This document shows positions 1-13,106 of a stretch of DNA of 64,000 nucleotides, piece by piece. Each line of letters opens with the position of its first letter. Position 1 is the first letter of the stretch. The translations under genes and the position numbers were made by a program. Origin of the DNA: Bedellia somnulentella. Its lineage: Eukaryota; Arthropoda; Insecta; Lepidoptera; Bedelliidae. The DNA is taken from assembly GCA_963576735.1 (NCBI GenBank), contig OY755176.1:19949423-20013422 (forward strand). The letters run 5' to 3'. The notes under the pieces were generated by a model that saw nothing but the letters and a program-made list of their open reading frames with translations, made no database searches and was not told the origin of the DNA.

Positions 1-2726
1 TACCAACCTTGCTTTGTACTTGTCAACAGACCCATCAGCATTCAGTTTAACACGAAATACCCATTTGCATGGTATAGCCTTTCTGTGTTTTGGTAACTTA
101 ACTAATGACCATGTCTCATTGTTTTTCAGTGACTGAATTTCGCTATCCATAGCTTTCATCCACAATTCTTTCTCTGAACACGTTGCTGCCTCCATATATG
201 TATTAGGCTCAGCCATCGTTGTCATTATGAAGTCTTTGAATCTTACTGGTGGTTTGAGTTGTGACCGATCTCGTAAAACTCTTTCAATGATATTATCATT
301 CTCGTCATCCACGTTTTCATCATCCTCATAACTATTCCCCCCTGATTCAAATAGTTCTTCATTAATCGCATCGTCAAACTGGTTCTCATCATTAACATTC
401 TCAATTGTATCATCTCCCGTTTGCACGACGTCAAAATGATCCCTTCTTACATTTGAGGCTGTAACTTCATTACCAGTATCTTGAGATTTATTGTCGTTAC
501 GAAGAGAAATCTCAATCTCACCACATTCTTTTCTATTATCTACCTTGTCTAAAACATCAAGAGTAGACCTAATAGGTTTTTCATCAAACGTTACATCCCT
601 TGACCTAATTAGAAAGTTTGAAGTCACATCCCAGAGCCTATAGCCATCATCATTGTCATACCCAATCAGCACACATTTCTTTGCCTTTTTCTGTAATTTC
701 TTCCTTTTGGGCTTAGGTACATGTGCGTAGCATGTTGAACCTATAATTCTGAGATGCTTAATCTGAGGCTTTTTGTTCAACCACAATTCATACGGACTCT
801 TGTGTTCAATCAGAGTTGGTCCAGTTCTGTTCAATATGTAGACAGCTGTATGAACCAGCTCAGCCCACAAATTTTCTGGTAACTGTTCATGTGCATAGCA
901 CGTGCTGATTCAACAATCGTTCGGTTATCTCTCTCACTACAGCCGTTCTGCTCTGGTGTATACGGCATTACTAACCTTTGATGTATTCCATAATACATTA
1001 ACTCATTCTTGACTTTTTCATTGTTGAATTCTCCACCGTTATCGCTAAGGAATTCTTTTACAGTATGTCCCACTGTTTTTACTTCAGCTAACATCTGCTT
1101 TAGCTTCATATGTACTTCAGACTTTTCTTTCATGAAATATACATAACGGTAACGGGTATATTCATCTTTGTACAGCACAAAATATCTGTATTTGGAGTAT
1201 GAAGACGGGAAAGGCCCGCAAACATCTGAGTGGATTCGTTCACCCGGTGAAGTTGCCTTCTCTCTAACTCCGAATTTCTTCCTGTGTGCCTTTGCGAATA
1301 TGCAACCTTCGCAGAGCTCTCCTGTTTCTTTCGTCTTCAGGTCAAATTCTCTTTCTATAAGACTTTTTACGTGCCTTTTATCTTGGTGGCCAAAACGTTC
1401 ATGATAGAGCTGCAATGTATCTAGTGCATTCACATCTGCTTCCCTTGGTCGAACTGCAAAACACTCTAATTCATATAATCCACCATACCTCTCTCTTTTC
1501 CCAGTAACTGTAACCTTTCCATCGACTTCAATTATACACGACGTTACATAAGACTTGAAGAGACTTTTTGGGTTTCTATCTTGAGTAGCAAGAACAGAAA
1601 ATAAATTCTTTGATATACTTGGAACTAGCCAGACATCACGTAGAAAGAAATGTCCTCTGGCTTTGGTATTGAATCGTATGGAGCCTTTACCTAAAGCCTG
1701 AATCACCTTACCATCAGCCGTTGTAACAATATGAGGTACGGAAAAATGTGTAAAATCTTCGAAAAGATCATCTCGCATCGTTACATGATGAGTAGCGCCA
1801 TTGTCTACATACCAGTGGTCACGATCAGATGTACAACCATCCGTATTATTTATTTCAACAAGCATCAAACTACTTGCTTGGCCTCTTTCTTCGCGATTTT
1901 TTCTCTTAGGACAGTCTCGTTTAAAATGACCAACTTCATTACAAAAATGACACTTGTACGTCTTAGTTGTCTTTCTTACACTGACTGGGGTCCGACTCGG
2001 TTCCTTCTTTCCAAGGCATTTCCCCAAAGTTGCCGCCAAAGCCTCTCCGCTTGTGCCTTCGATGCCTTCATGAGCATTTGAAAGTGCTCTCTCATGGGAA
2101 CATAGTTGACTGGTCAGGTTTTCTATAGTTCTTTGATTTTTCGCCATGAGCATCCAACTTGATTTGAATGAAAAAAACTCCTCAGGCAAAGTGTCTAGAA
2201 TCTTGCAGATTAAGAGAAGTGCAGGCAATTCTCTTCCTTCATCTTCTTTAATAAGCTCACTATTCAATTTATGCCAAAGATTTTTCAATTTTGACACATG
2301 TGTTGCGATGTCGTCATTTTTATCTTTTTTTAATCTGAAGAACTCCATACAATTATTGTATACCCGATCCTCATTTACACGGTCGTAGAGCCTGTGAAGC
2401 TCGTCCCAGACGTCTTTAGGATGGGAAAACCTTAAAACTTTGTCAAGCGTTTCATCCGAAATATTATTTGTTATAATGAGTAGCGCATTACTTTCCTTTA
2501 TTAAATAATTGCTTAACTCCTTTTCATAACATGCCAAGGCTGTTGCAGTTACACCATCAGCATCCCCGTTGACAGCTGCAGGCCTCTCAGGCTTCCGAGT
2601 TTTACCTTCCACAATATCCATGAGACCGTCTACACCGCGCAGCATTGCACACATACGGTATCTCCATGATATCCAATTAGTACCATCAAATTTTTGAATT
2701 GAAATTTTACATATTTCCATTTTCAA
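1..2726 (-). pseudogene. Ty1/copia gag-pol polyprotein, frameshifted and cut by window edge
   Basis: Polyprotein of a copia-type LTR retrotransposon. The first 631 codons (831-2726) are open and carry, in order: a Gag domain (about residues 40-200), a zinc knuckle CHFCNEVGHFKRDC (259-272), a protease motif WYVDNGATHHVT (305-316, with N where copia proteases usually have S or T after the catalytic D), a GAG-pre-integrase His/Cys region near 450-500, and an integrase core with HSDVCGPF, SDNGGEF and PEQNGCSERDNR. At about 895-905 a one-base slip ends this frame. The integrase C-terminal part and the start of the reverse transcriptase (ending in a CKWVFRVKLN-like motif and KYKARLV) continue in another frame down to base 1. 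The rest of reverse transcriptase and RNase H lies outside the window. The order gag-protease-integrase-RT is the copia order. One frameshift in otherwise open reading suggests a fairly recent copy. Confidence 0.93.
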
Positions 2727-2732
2727 TTTTTA

Positions 2733-2754
2733 GCATGGACTAGGGCACATAACC
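2733..2754 (-). other. copia primer-binding site
   Basis: Read on the minus strand this is GGTTATGTGCCCTAGTCCAT followed by GC, sitting just 5' of the gag start. It closely resembles the primer site of Drosophila copia, which is primed by an internal fragment of initiator tRNA-Met (GGTTATGGGCCC from memory). It fixes the 5' LTR end at about 2755. Confidence 0.75.
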
Positions 2755-2990
2755 ACTTAAAGGGCACGTTTTGAGTAACCTCGCAGTGAACTTTATATTA
2801 ATGATACCAATGTTAAAGATCATAAACTCGTCAATATATTTCGGTTAAAAGAAACACACAACACAAAGATATTTTACAAATCAACTGTCTGTCAAAATAA
2901 ACAACCGTTGCTATGAAACACAAAAATACCAAAGACCTATAAAATAATAATTTATCCAAATAGGTTGCACAACGCGACTTCACTGTAACA
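2755..2990 (-). repeat. probable copia 5' LTR
   Basis: About 236 bases lie between the primer-binding site and a minus-strand TGTTACAGTG, a plausible LTR start. The 3' end does not show a clean CA and the partner LTR lies outside the window, so both boundaries are uncertain. Confidence 0.4.
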
Positions 2991-3391
2991 GCAGATGGCA
3001 TATTTAGTTCAGCATGGTACTACTTAAAACTTATACAATGGAAACTAAAAATGTATATAAAAAAAGAAATATTGTATTTATTCATTGCCTAAGGGCACAT
3101 CTATAACAAAAGGCAAACAATTTAAAAAATATTATCACAAATTTAACGAAAACAAACAACAACAACAACAAAAAGAAATTAAAAATACCACTAAAAAGGA
3201 ATAAAAGCACACAAAGCAAAGAACGGATTCTGGCTCAGCATTATTTAAAGGCATTTGCCTTTAAAAACTGATTTTCAGCCAAAACCATAATATGTCACGC
3301 CAATTTACAACATAATTGGGAATAACTAAAAGCTTATTAAGTTTCAACTTAGAACTAGATGTTATATTAAAAAAATAAAAAAGCTGTGTAG

Positions 3392-3612
3392 TGTCAGCTT
3401 AGAATAGGACTACTCCATTTCTTCCGGTGGGTGTTCGTAAAGAGGGGACTAACGGTATCGGGACGATGTGGTTGGAGACCCATCTCCAACAACTTTTATT
3501 TCACCATCTTTTCCCTACGCATCTTCCAAAAGTAGCTGAGGAATTTCGAGTTTTCTAGCTCTGGCGAAACCTTCAGGGGATTTATAGCCGTGAGTATATG
3601 TATGTATGTATC
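3392..3612 (+). repeat. family A interspersed repeat
   Basis: Family A, as defined in this window, is about 250 bp. It starts near GTGTAGTGTCGGCTTAGAAT, contains GGTTGGAGACCCATCACCAA, and ends in a CCCCTTCTAGGG stem-loop, GCCGTGAGTATATG and a (TATG)n tail. I see no RNA polymerase III boxes. This copy is complete with an internal deletion near 3455-3460. Confidence 0.85.
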
Positions 3613-3675
3613 TATGTTAAAAACTTGAGCAGAAATTCAATGAGTGCCTAAATTTATTCTATATTTAATTTAATT

Positions 3676-3862
3676 CATCATATTCAGCCATTAGATGTCC
3701 CCTGCTGGACATAGGCCTCCCCAAGAGATCTTCACAAATACCTGTATTGTCCTCATCTATCAGCTTCACGCAAGTCATCGGTCCACCTTGTCTGACGTCT
3801 ACCCACGCTATGTCTTCTGGTACGTTACCGCTACTCCAGAACCTTCGAGCCTTTCGAGCCGA
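3676..3862 (-). mobile_element. LINE 3' end fragment (family D)
   Basis: On the minus strand the sequence ends with the common lepidopteran LINE terminus GGCCTATGTCCAGCAGGGGA followed by CATCTAATGGCTG and a short ATGATG-like tail. The same terminus occurs at 21797-21845. The coding frame is degraded. Confidence 0.7.
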
Positions 3863-6445
3863 GGAAAATAATGTCTAATTGAATAACGTTATTTTTAGAG
3901 GGTTGTTGTTAATTCGTCCCAAAGTAAATTCGTCACATTTTGTAAACTCCATACTTTGAAGGTCTTGTAAGTAGATGTAGTAGATAATTCATTTACTTTT
4001 TACGTTTAGTGTAGTAATGGAACTAAGAAGAAGCATCAAAGTAAATAAGGTCTTAGCCGGCACAATGCGCGGCTAATCCGGTGACGTGCGCAAGATAACA
4101 CGTTACGGAGCCACTGGTCTGGCAAATTGGTTGCAGCGCGGTGCGGTGGTGCGACCTGCGGCTTGTGATCTGGGAGGATCATCCTGCTATCATTATTAGG
4201 TAAAAAGAACAAAAAAGTATGGTTCTCTATGCATACATACACATAAAATTAGTTTCTGTAATATTAGATTAACTGCGTTTTATTAGTCGCATATATGGGT
4301 ATTTAAATCACAAATGTTCAAATCTGGATACAGCGCCAAACGTATGCAAGGATCGCAATGACAATCAATTTTCGATTAGAAAATATCTTTTAAAATGTAT
4401 ATCTTCTGTCTTGTTTGAACTGGCGAAAGCTCTATCATACACTTTTTACAGTTAAGCTAAGTTACGAAAGAAACATGATTTTCTTGCCTTTCCTACAAAT
4501 ATACAATGAGTATTGAGCCATAAAATTACAAGATACTTAGTTAGTATAGTTAGTAGTAGATACATACTTACGTCATTAGTTTCAATATAGGCAGGTAGAG
4601 ACAATTAATCGTCACTTTACTATTTATTATATTATTTTAAAACCGTTTTTTGTCGATCAATTTAAATAGAAAAATATATAATTCAAAATAATAAAATAAG
4701 CTATATTGAATTTTCAGCTCATGACTCACAACAGAGCCATCACTTAACAATGGTAATAAAATTTAATGAATCTTCCGTTCGGAAATCTTCATTTGATGCC
4801 GAAATTACAGGAGCAATATTCGGGACGAATCCTTTCCGTTTTATTGTCAAGTAATAAACAGATGCTATTGTTCAATATAATCCCAATTGAAAATTTAACG
4901 AGACGACGGTTTAATTAAATTTTAGTCGCGAAGCGTGGGCGAGAGGCTTACTCTCTATGTACCTATGCATGTCTACCTAGCTATATTGTTTAGGAAAAAA
5001 ATTAGGCAATCGGCAAAAGAATTATGATAACAGAAAAAAACCTTGTTAACAAAACTTTGGGGTAAAAAACTTGTTGTTACCTTTACCTTCAGTCGGTAGA
5101 AGTGAATTAAAATAGCATTAACCGAAATCCTTCCGACGGACGGACTTCCCGGGTCATCGTTAGAGATGACTTAGGAGTTCGGGGTTTTCAAGTGGTAATT
5201 GGGCGACGTGCTTGGAAACCCAATATCTTTTTTAAAAACAAAACTTTTCAGAATAAAAAAAAAACACTTATTAACTCTATTTACAATTTGATTTCGTAAG
5301 TTATAAAGCTAGACGACACAGTTAGTTTGCACTTTGTCGGACATAATAATCATTGTAAGCAGAGAAAATGAACAAATGAAACGACAAAAAATATTTAAAA
5401 TCCTGCAGAGCTTCCGCAACTTCATTTCTCGCAGCACTATAAAAATCTAGGTCAGGTGGGCTGTACGGTAACCATGATCTTTAGACATATTTAAAACTGT
5501 TTTTTTTTAACTTAAATTTTCCTTGTATTTTCTAAGACTTTCACAGTTGCACATTATAATTAAAACAATTATTTACTATTTAGATATTATAACTGAAAAG
5601 ATTACAAAACGTCGGGATTTAAAAACCCATGTAATAACACGCGATTAAATATCCGAAAGTAAATAGTTCAATTTTCCTGCTACTAAGTGCTTTTTGACAT
5701 CATGTGTCATATAAAGTGACGTTATAAAATTTTATTCCGAAATATGATATAATTATTAAATAACGTTACGAAAAATCAGCAGTTACAACAAATAGCCAAA
5801 TATTGATTTACTATAAAATCATATGCTTTTAATAATACCAAGTTGTGTATAACCCTTTGTGGGGTTTTGTTTCAAATTATAATTATTGGAACATAAACGG
5901 AATGATAAGAATGCAAATTCTCATTACGTATTGTTGTGAATCTCTTTATAATTAATAATCAGCTAAAACAGTCCATTCACCAACGAAATTTAAAACCTTA
6001 ACAAGGTACATAGGGTATATATCATCACCCTAAATGTCATAGGCTATGAACAGTGAAGACTAAAGAGCCTAGCAGTTAAACTAGTTTATATTAAGTATTG
6101 TCAACCAAAAAATAAAACACCCCTTGATTCTTATAAAGTCACAAATCTGAATCCCAAAGTTGTACAGGTAGGAAGGAAAGCGTGGTGACCGTACATCAGA
6201 AATGGGTTAGTATTCTGTTATCTAGGGTAGGTCGCCGCATCATGCCGCAGCACGCGCGAGCTCGGGACTTCACATTATTATCACTTTGCGCGTTATCTCG
6301 GAATATTATGTAAGATTACATTGTCCGGCTTATGAGAGATTCCGAGCTAGATTACGATGCAGTAGATATTGTTACAAGTTTCTAACTTATAGATGTTAAG
6401 TGTCGATTAAGTTTATTTAGCGATGTTAACGTGCAATATATCTAT
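3863..6445. other. no recognisable feature
   Basis: AT-rich sequence with no reading frame that resembles a known protein, no tRNA and no repeat shared with the rest of the window. Short frames such as 4036-4242 look random. Confidence 0.5.
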
Positions 6446-6478
6446 GTTTTATTTATTTATTTATTTATTTATTTATTA
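6446..6478. repeat. (TTTA)n microsatellite
   Basis: About eight uninterrupted TTTA units. Confidence 0.95.
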
Positions 6479-8105
6479 ACACAAAAATATAACCATTACA
6501 GATAAAAGATCTAATACAGCTATATTACACTACTAATTTATACAGAATATTTTTTAAGCCTACATATACTCTGGATTCTTAAATACTGTTATTCATAACA
6601 TAAATAATGCAAACTAGCTTTCGTAAGTTCAGCCAGCGTGCACGAAAATATATCAACACGCTCAGATACCTGGTTCATCGCGTTCAATGCACGAGCAAAA
6701 GCATTTTCACTGGACAGATTGGTCCGCGAAGATGGAAGTGCGAACAACCTACCCCTGCGCCGTCTCAGAGTACTGCTAGGAACTATGAGTAGGAACTATG
6801 TTGTACCCCTTTCTCAATTATTATATAATAATTTTTAATTATGATATGACTACATCACGGTACATACATATAAAAGTGCCCAACGAATTTCTATAATTTT
6901 CTTACTCACCTATCATGTCTTTCGCTTTCATAATTCGGCTGGTAAATGTGTTTGGCCGTCATTTATCTAATGTACCATTAGACATAGTAAACAAAATATT
7001 TAAGGATAGTAAACTCTGGATTATGATGCTTTCTTTGCAAGTAGTCGTATAAAAAGATCAAACATAATATAAAACCTTTTAAGCGGGTGCATCGTCGGAA
7101 TGCAGGCTTGAAGCGCTGTTGATATTAAAAGGGAACCGAGTCAGGGCTGCGTACCCGCGGCGCCAGCGTCGTAGGGTCGAGCGTGACAGTGACACTGTCA
7201 ATGGCTGGCAGCAATAAATGAAACACGAGTGATAGGTCCAGAGCTAAAATAAATTAAATAACTAATATTTATTGTTTGCCTCTTAGTCGCGTTTAAGTAT
7301 TAATGATGTTTATAATAGACGTACCTAAAAATAAAAAAGAATATGATATAGCAGTATTTTTTCTTATTTTTCTTTTATTTTTAATATTTTGTAATAGGCT
7401 AAAACGGCATTGTTTGTTCAATCATCTGTTTATCAATAAATAATCAAATTCTATATTATCATAATACTGGATTTAATATTAAAATGGGTATTAATTGCTT
7501 ATCGAAATGCCAAAACGTAGAGTTAAAAGTCTCTAAGATAAAAACAAAAAGGTATTAAACTATCTATTACTAAAGTCGCAAAAGAGCCAAACATTTCGTT
7601 TGCAGCAATCGTCTCCCGGGCTGGCATTTGGAGATGCCAAAATGTCTCGTATCGGTGACTGGTTCCAGAACCTAATGAGTCGGAATAAGGGCGCCACCCT
7701 ACCGAGTTGCAAACCTGCACTTAGCACTACTAATACGTATACGAGTGTTGACGTAGCTCTGGTTTTCTTAAGTTGGGACCATTGATAACTAGTTATAGAA
7801 AATATTTTTATAGTTTTGCTGCTGCCTTACTTTAATTCTAGTAAACGTCACTTCATATGCTAAAGAATAACATCAATAGTATGACTGATATTTGATGCAT
7901 GTTAGGTTAGATAAGCAAATTATTTTTTTCAGGATCCTCTAAAGATTAATCCAGCAGACATGTTTTATAAAATTGCCAACCTTACTTCGTATTTTTATAC
8001 TTAAACAGTTTGAAAAACGAAATTTAATTTCGGCTCAAAAAATGTCAATATAAATATAATTCTTTTCCGGATTATCATTAGAATATTCAGTTGTTTTTTT
8101 TATTA
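6479..8105. other. no recognisable feature
   Basis: Includes two overlapping 61-66 codon frames near 6607-6838 and others near 7520-7785, none of which resembles a protein I know. Confidence 0.45.
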
Positions 8106-8112
8106 TAAATAC

Positions 8113-8352
8113 ATACATATACTCACGGCTATAAATCCCTAGAGGGGGTAGCCAGTGCTAAGGAATCAGAAATTCCTCAGCCACTTTTGGAAGTTGCGTG
8201 GGGAAAACATGGTAAAATAAAGGTTGTTGGTGATGGGTCTCCAACCGCATCGCCCAAAAATCCCTTTAAAAACCACAATACCGTTAGTCGCCTCTTACGT
8301 ACGCCCACCGGAAGAAATAGGGTAGTGCTATTCTAAGCCGACACTAGACAGT
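8113..8352 (-). repeat. family A repeat
   Basis: Near-complete reverse-oriented copy beginning with a CATACATATACTCACGGCTA tail and ending at CTATTCTAAGCCGACAC. Confidence 0.85.
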
Positions 8353-8480
8353 AAATTGTATTTTTTATTGTATAATAATAATAAATACAATATCATGAAA
8401 TATATCCTAAAGGACGGTACCACAAACGTTACCACAAACTAAAAGCCATCCCAAAATAATAATAATAAAAGATGTATATC

Positions 8481-8848
8481 CGTGATAGCCCAGTGGGTAG
8501 ACCACTCGCTTATCGTGCAAACGACTAGTGTTCAAATCCTGGGTCGGGTCTACACCAATTTGTCTTTTCTAATGACATATGTGTGGTTAATTTATCATGG
8601 TTGTTAACGGTGAGGGAAAACATCGTGAGGAAACCCACATGGCTGAGTTGTACTTAGTCATGTGACAGTGTATTCGTACAAAACGGCGATAGGCCTGCCC
8701 CCTATCACGTGAGTACACTGTCCATGCAAAACGTGGGTACTCTGAACACCAGGTGACAAAGTCACGTGATGTTCAGAAGTATTAGTACCTCTGCCAACCC
8801 CTTCGGGGATATTCGGCGTGAACGTTTATGTTTTATGTTATGTATGTT
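8481..8848 (+). mobile_element. family B tRNA-derived SINE, full length
   Basis: Starts with GTGATAGCCCAGTGGGTAG (A-box-like) and has GTGTTCAAATCCTGGG (B-box-like) about 45 bases on, so the head is tRNA-derived. It is followed by a unique body containing CTATCACGTGAGTACACTG and ends in CCCCTTCGGGG, CGGCGTGAACGTTTATG and a (TTATG)n tail. The 9-bp target duplication ATGTATATC is at 8472-8480 and 8849-8857, which fixes both ends. Confidence 0.92.
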
Positions 8849-9386
8849 ATGTATATCTCTATTAACGGAAAATGGTAAAATTATTAGTTCTCATTACATC
8901 TACGACAGGTTCTAAAAATCTTAAGAGTAAGATGATTTCCTGATAACTAACAAAAGAAAAATAGAGTTTGTTTAAATGATATCGTACCTACTCGCGGCTA
9001 TATATCAAAAAAAATCGTTTGTAAGCATTATTGGCTTTTAAACGGTGATAATATTGAAAAATAAGGATATTTGGCCCAAGGACCACCGGAACAACAAGCC
9101 ACGGAACGAAATAGTTTAATTACTTTAAACAAGTGTTTAAATAATGTACAAACGAAAACTAGTGCTGTATTTGAGCATAAAAATTTCAACATCAACATGT
9201 CCGGAAACTAACTTAGACATGAAGAGAAAGTTCCCAAACTTTGGAAGAAGATGTTCAAGTTGTTTTATTAATTGGGCCCAACCCTTTGGAAGGGCGTACA
9301 CGTGTTACCTGTTAAGTCCTTCCGTGTCAAACTTACAGTTTACTTTGTGGACTACTCAAAAGATGGTAACGCTCTTCAGTGGTGCC

Positions 9387-9638
9387 ATGCATATAAACAT
9401 GTACTCACGGCTGTAAATACTCACGGCTGTAAATTCCTTACGAAAGTTAGTTAGAGTTACAGATTACCAAATTTTTAAATCACTTTTGGAACTGGAGTAT
9501 AAAAAATAATTTAAAATAAAGATTGTTGGAGAGGGGTCTCCAACCGCATCCACCGAAAATCACTTAAAAACACCAATATCATGAGCCACCACCTACGAAC
9601 AGCCTTGAAAAAGAAATGGGGTTGTACTATACGGCAAC
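9387..9638 (-). repeat. family A repeat, interrupted by a family B SINE
   Basis: Degraded reverse copy with the CTCACGGCTGTAAAT tail duplicated at 9402-9434 and GGTCTCCAACCGCATC at about 9535-9550. Its remaining bases (ACAACACAGC) resume after the SINE at 10011. Confidence 0.8.
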
Positions 9639-9999
9639 CGTGACGTGATAGGCCAGTGGGTAGAACACTCGGTAATCATGCAAACGACTAGTGTTCAAAT
9701 CCTGGGTCGGGCCTACACCAATTTGTCTTTTCGAAAGACATATGTGTGTTTAATTTATCATGGTTGTTAACGGTGAGGGAAAACATCGTGAGGAAACCCA
9801 CATGGTTGAGTTGTACTTAGTCATGTGACAGTGTATTCGTACAAAACGGCGATAGGCCTGCCCCCTATCACGTGAGTACACTGTCCATGCAAAACGTGGG
9901 TACTCTGAACACCAGGTGACAAAGTCACGTGATGTTCAGAAGTATTAGTACCTCTGCCAACCCCTTCGGGGATATTCGGCGTGAACGTTTATGTTTATG
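9639..9999 (+). mobile_element. family B SINE inside family A
   Basis: Full-length copy. The 11-bp target duplication TATACGGCAAC at 9628-9638 and 10000-10010 is family A sequence, so the SINE is the younger insertion. Confidence 0.92.
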
Positions 10000-10023
10000 T
10001 ATACGGCAACACAACACAGCTAC

Positions 10024-11567
10024 ATCTACTCCCTTATTTGTGGTAGCCATGATCTTAAAGTATAATATTTACAAATTTTGATTTTTTAATTATTTGTAAT
10101 AATAATCAGGATTAACCAACGAACATTTTGAAAACCACTTACGTGATAAGTTTGCCCGACGTTTGATTTTCTAATAATTATTTTCCACACCAGTGAAAAG
10201 AGACGCGCGGAAGGGTTCAGATAAAATAAGACATTCAGCTTATTTATTTATTAATGCACCGGAGATTTTCTTTTGAGAACAACAAGCATTCATCTACATT
10301 CACAAAGAAAGTAATAGCGAACTGAAAGACACCCCTGTCACTTCATATTCAAATAGCATGCATAGTCCCGTGAAGCCTTTTTGAATTTCTTCATGAGGGT
10401 CAGAACCTTTGTCAAGGTCTGAGTCTAACGGATTCTTGTTATACCAGACATACCGCAAATTTCCGGAATCGCTTTGAGTTTTGTGTTAGCCTCAAATTGG
10501 TTTCTTATATATTTGTTGCTAGGTGGAGGTTGAAATCAATTTTCGGGAACGTCAGACCACTGATTAGAAATTTCTTAGACATTTTGGCAAGTTGATAGAA
10601 TACGTGTAGCAAATAATTAAATGATCAACTCTTTATTTTCTCAAATATTTTCAAGTAAATTAAAGAAAAGTTTGAAAATATAAAGTGCTATTTAAGTAGA
10701 AGAGTAAATTAAAAAGATGTTGAGATAAACAGGTAAATACGAAGGCAGAGAGAAATTCCGCTTTCATATTTAAACTCCATTTAAAAGCCAGTTACAGAAC
10801 CTTTGTTGTCTGCCACAATGGCGCTCATAGATAATGCGCGCAAGCCTGAAAAGCCGCAAAATTCCGTAGCTTATAAATAAGTTATGGTTCCTACCGAGAT
10901 TTACTACTGAACCCTAATATTAAATTCTAATAAGATTCGCCGAATCAACATTGTGAATGGCGAAGATAAAGTTGGAGATTCAGTCCTACATTTTGGTGTT
11001 TAATAATTTAAACAAAATGCAGATAAATGTTTCAGAGTGTATACTTGTAGTTGTAAAAAAGAAGGTCTAAGATAATGATATGATATCAAATGTAAATGTA
11101 TGTTATTAGTAAATATATTTCAAAATTTGAATGTTTTTAAAACATTTTGACATAAATTAAATAAAACTGGGTTAAAAAATTGACTTAACTTAAAATGTAT
11201 TTGTATATTGTTCTTGTATGTGTTGTTGCTACTAAAGGTTTAAATAGGTTTTAAGATAATAATTTAGTGTCTTTTATCATAAATTAGTTTTTAGGAGATA
11301 ATGCTTATCTAAAATTTTATCATCCAACATTATAATCCTATCAAAATCCCATAAGAGTTATAAGTGGCTACCATGTGATATATATGACTCTCATTACAAT
11401 GATGATACCATTCAAAGGTTGTCTTAAGGAGATAGCTTTTAGTGATGAGACTGCCCAGTTTACTTCATTTTGTTTATTTTTTAGTTGTGAAATAAAGAAT
11501 TTTATATGTCCGCCTGATCAACGTTTTTTACTTTTCATTTAGTATTAAAACAATAAGAGATTAAAAC
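10024..11567. other. no recognisable feature
   Basis: AT-rich, no long frame and no repeat shared with the rest of the window. Confidence 0.5.
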
Positions 11568-11568
11568 A

Positions 11569-11821
11569 GCCGTGTAGTGTCGGCTTACAATAGAACTACC
11601 CCGTTCCTACCGATGGGTATACGTAAGAGGCGACTAACGGTATTGGGGCTTTTAAGGGATTTTTGGGCGATGCGGTTGGAGACCCATCACCAACAACCTT
11701 TAATTTACTATCTTTTCCCCACTCAATTTTCCAAAAGTGGATGAGGAATTTCTTATTCCTTAGCTCTGGCTACCCCTTCTAGGGATTTATAGTCGTGAGT
11801 ATATGTATGTATGTATGTATG
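11569..11821 (+). repeat. family A repeat, full length
   Basis: Clear copy from GTGTAGTGTCGGCTTAC to the tail GTGAGTATATGTATGTATG. Confidence 0.9.
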
Positions 11822-12806
11822 AGATTAAAACAAAAAACAATACCTAAATTACTTTAGGAATTTAGGAAAAACACAAATATCACTGAATTTTGCACACTGT
11901 TGTTATTTTTATGAAAACTATCAAAACCATCATTCGACTTCCAAAATAACAGTGCTCTTTCAAAAACCATAAAATAACCATCAAACAGTCATTATTGGAG
12001 CCCTGACTCATCTGGCACTTAAGACTCCTGCCTACCCCTCGCCATTGTTGACAACTTGATATGCAACGAGGGTAGCTCCCCTAAGATACACGAATCATTA
12101 CTTTCAGTCATACTTCTTTAACTTGAAGACATCTTCCAAGGGTGCTATGCTAACTATGTAGAACTACCAAAGCACCCCAAGAATATAGTTTCTACCATCC
12201 CAATTTCATTAACATTTATGTTGTGCACAGTAGAGATTTACACATCACTGATACGTAAAAAACATTAATTATATTAAAAAAAAATTGCCAGCAGTTTATG
12301 ATTACTGACGAAGAGATAGAGAAAGAAAAGTGGTAAGAAGTTCCATATCTTTAAAGAAAATTTTGCGATACTAGTTTTTCTGTTATTTATCAATATTTCT
12401 TCCTCCATCTTATCAGTTTTCATAACTTATTAACACCATAACTTTGGCAAGCCATCAGTAAAACACCACTAGAGTAATGGCTTTCTTTTCACCTCATATA
12501 GATGGCGAAAACGATACAACTAATGTTTTTCAAATTATAATCACAGTTGTCATAAATATAATCCATCTTCACCGAGCGCATTATTTCAATTAGTCCCGCT
12601 CCACTCGATCCACGTCATCAAACAAATTCACCAACTAGTGACGCACACAACATCAAGCAGTGGTAGCACGCTGGTTCTTCTCCGAATCTCGAAGTTTTAG
12701 ACAGTCTTCTCTTTCAGACTTTGGAAGTATCGTATATTATTATCTCATTCTAACTGATGAGTATATTTACAAGCGTGCTACGGCCAAAGAGAACCCCACG
12801 GTGGCG

Positions 12807-12848
12807 TGACGTCACAGCGCATCCTCCTGCAAGCGATTTATGACGTCA
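12807..12848. promoter_or_regulatory. paired CRE palindromes
   Basis: Two perfect TGACGTCA sites at 12807-12814 and 12841-12848 in a locally GC-rich stretch (about 12780-12890). TGACGTCA is the CREB/ATF consensus. No coding exon is seen next to them, so a promoter role is inference only. Confidence 0.35.
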
Positions 12849-13106
12849 CGGCCTATTAGCGCACTGCAGCGCGCTCGCAGTTGCAGGGAGAGATTGGGAA
12901 TTGGTGAACAGATTTAGATCACTTTTAAATTAATCTACTGCTTACTTTTGACAGCTCTAATGAAATATGAAGAGCAATATTTCGCAGGATGAGCATTTTA
13001 AAATGTTTTTAAGCTTTCACTGAATTATCAAAGTGACATTGGTCTCATGCAGAGATATAGAATAGATATAATGTAATATAAAATTCTAACCACACATATG
13101 TCTTTA

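Noticed and set aside
243..434. 63-codon Met-rich minus-strand frame
   Set aside because: Wrong frame of the acidic linker between copia integrase and reverse transcriptase.
1168..2388. Three plus-strand frames of 78-116 codons
   Set aside because: Antisense shadows of the copia gag-pol frame.
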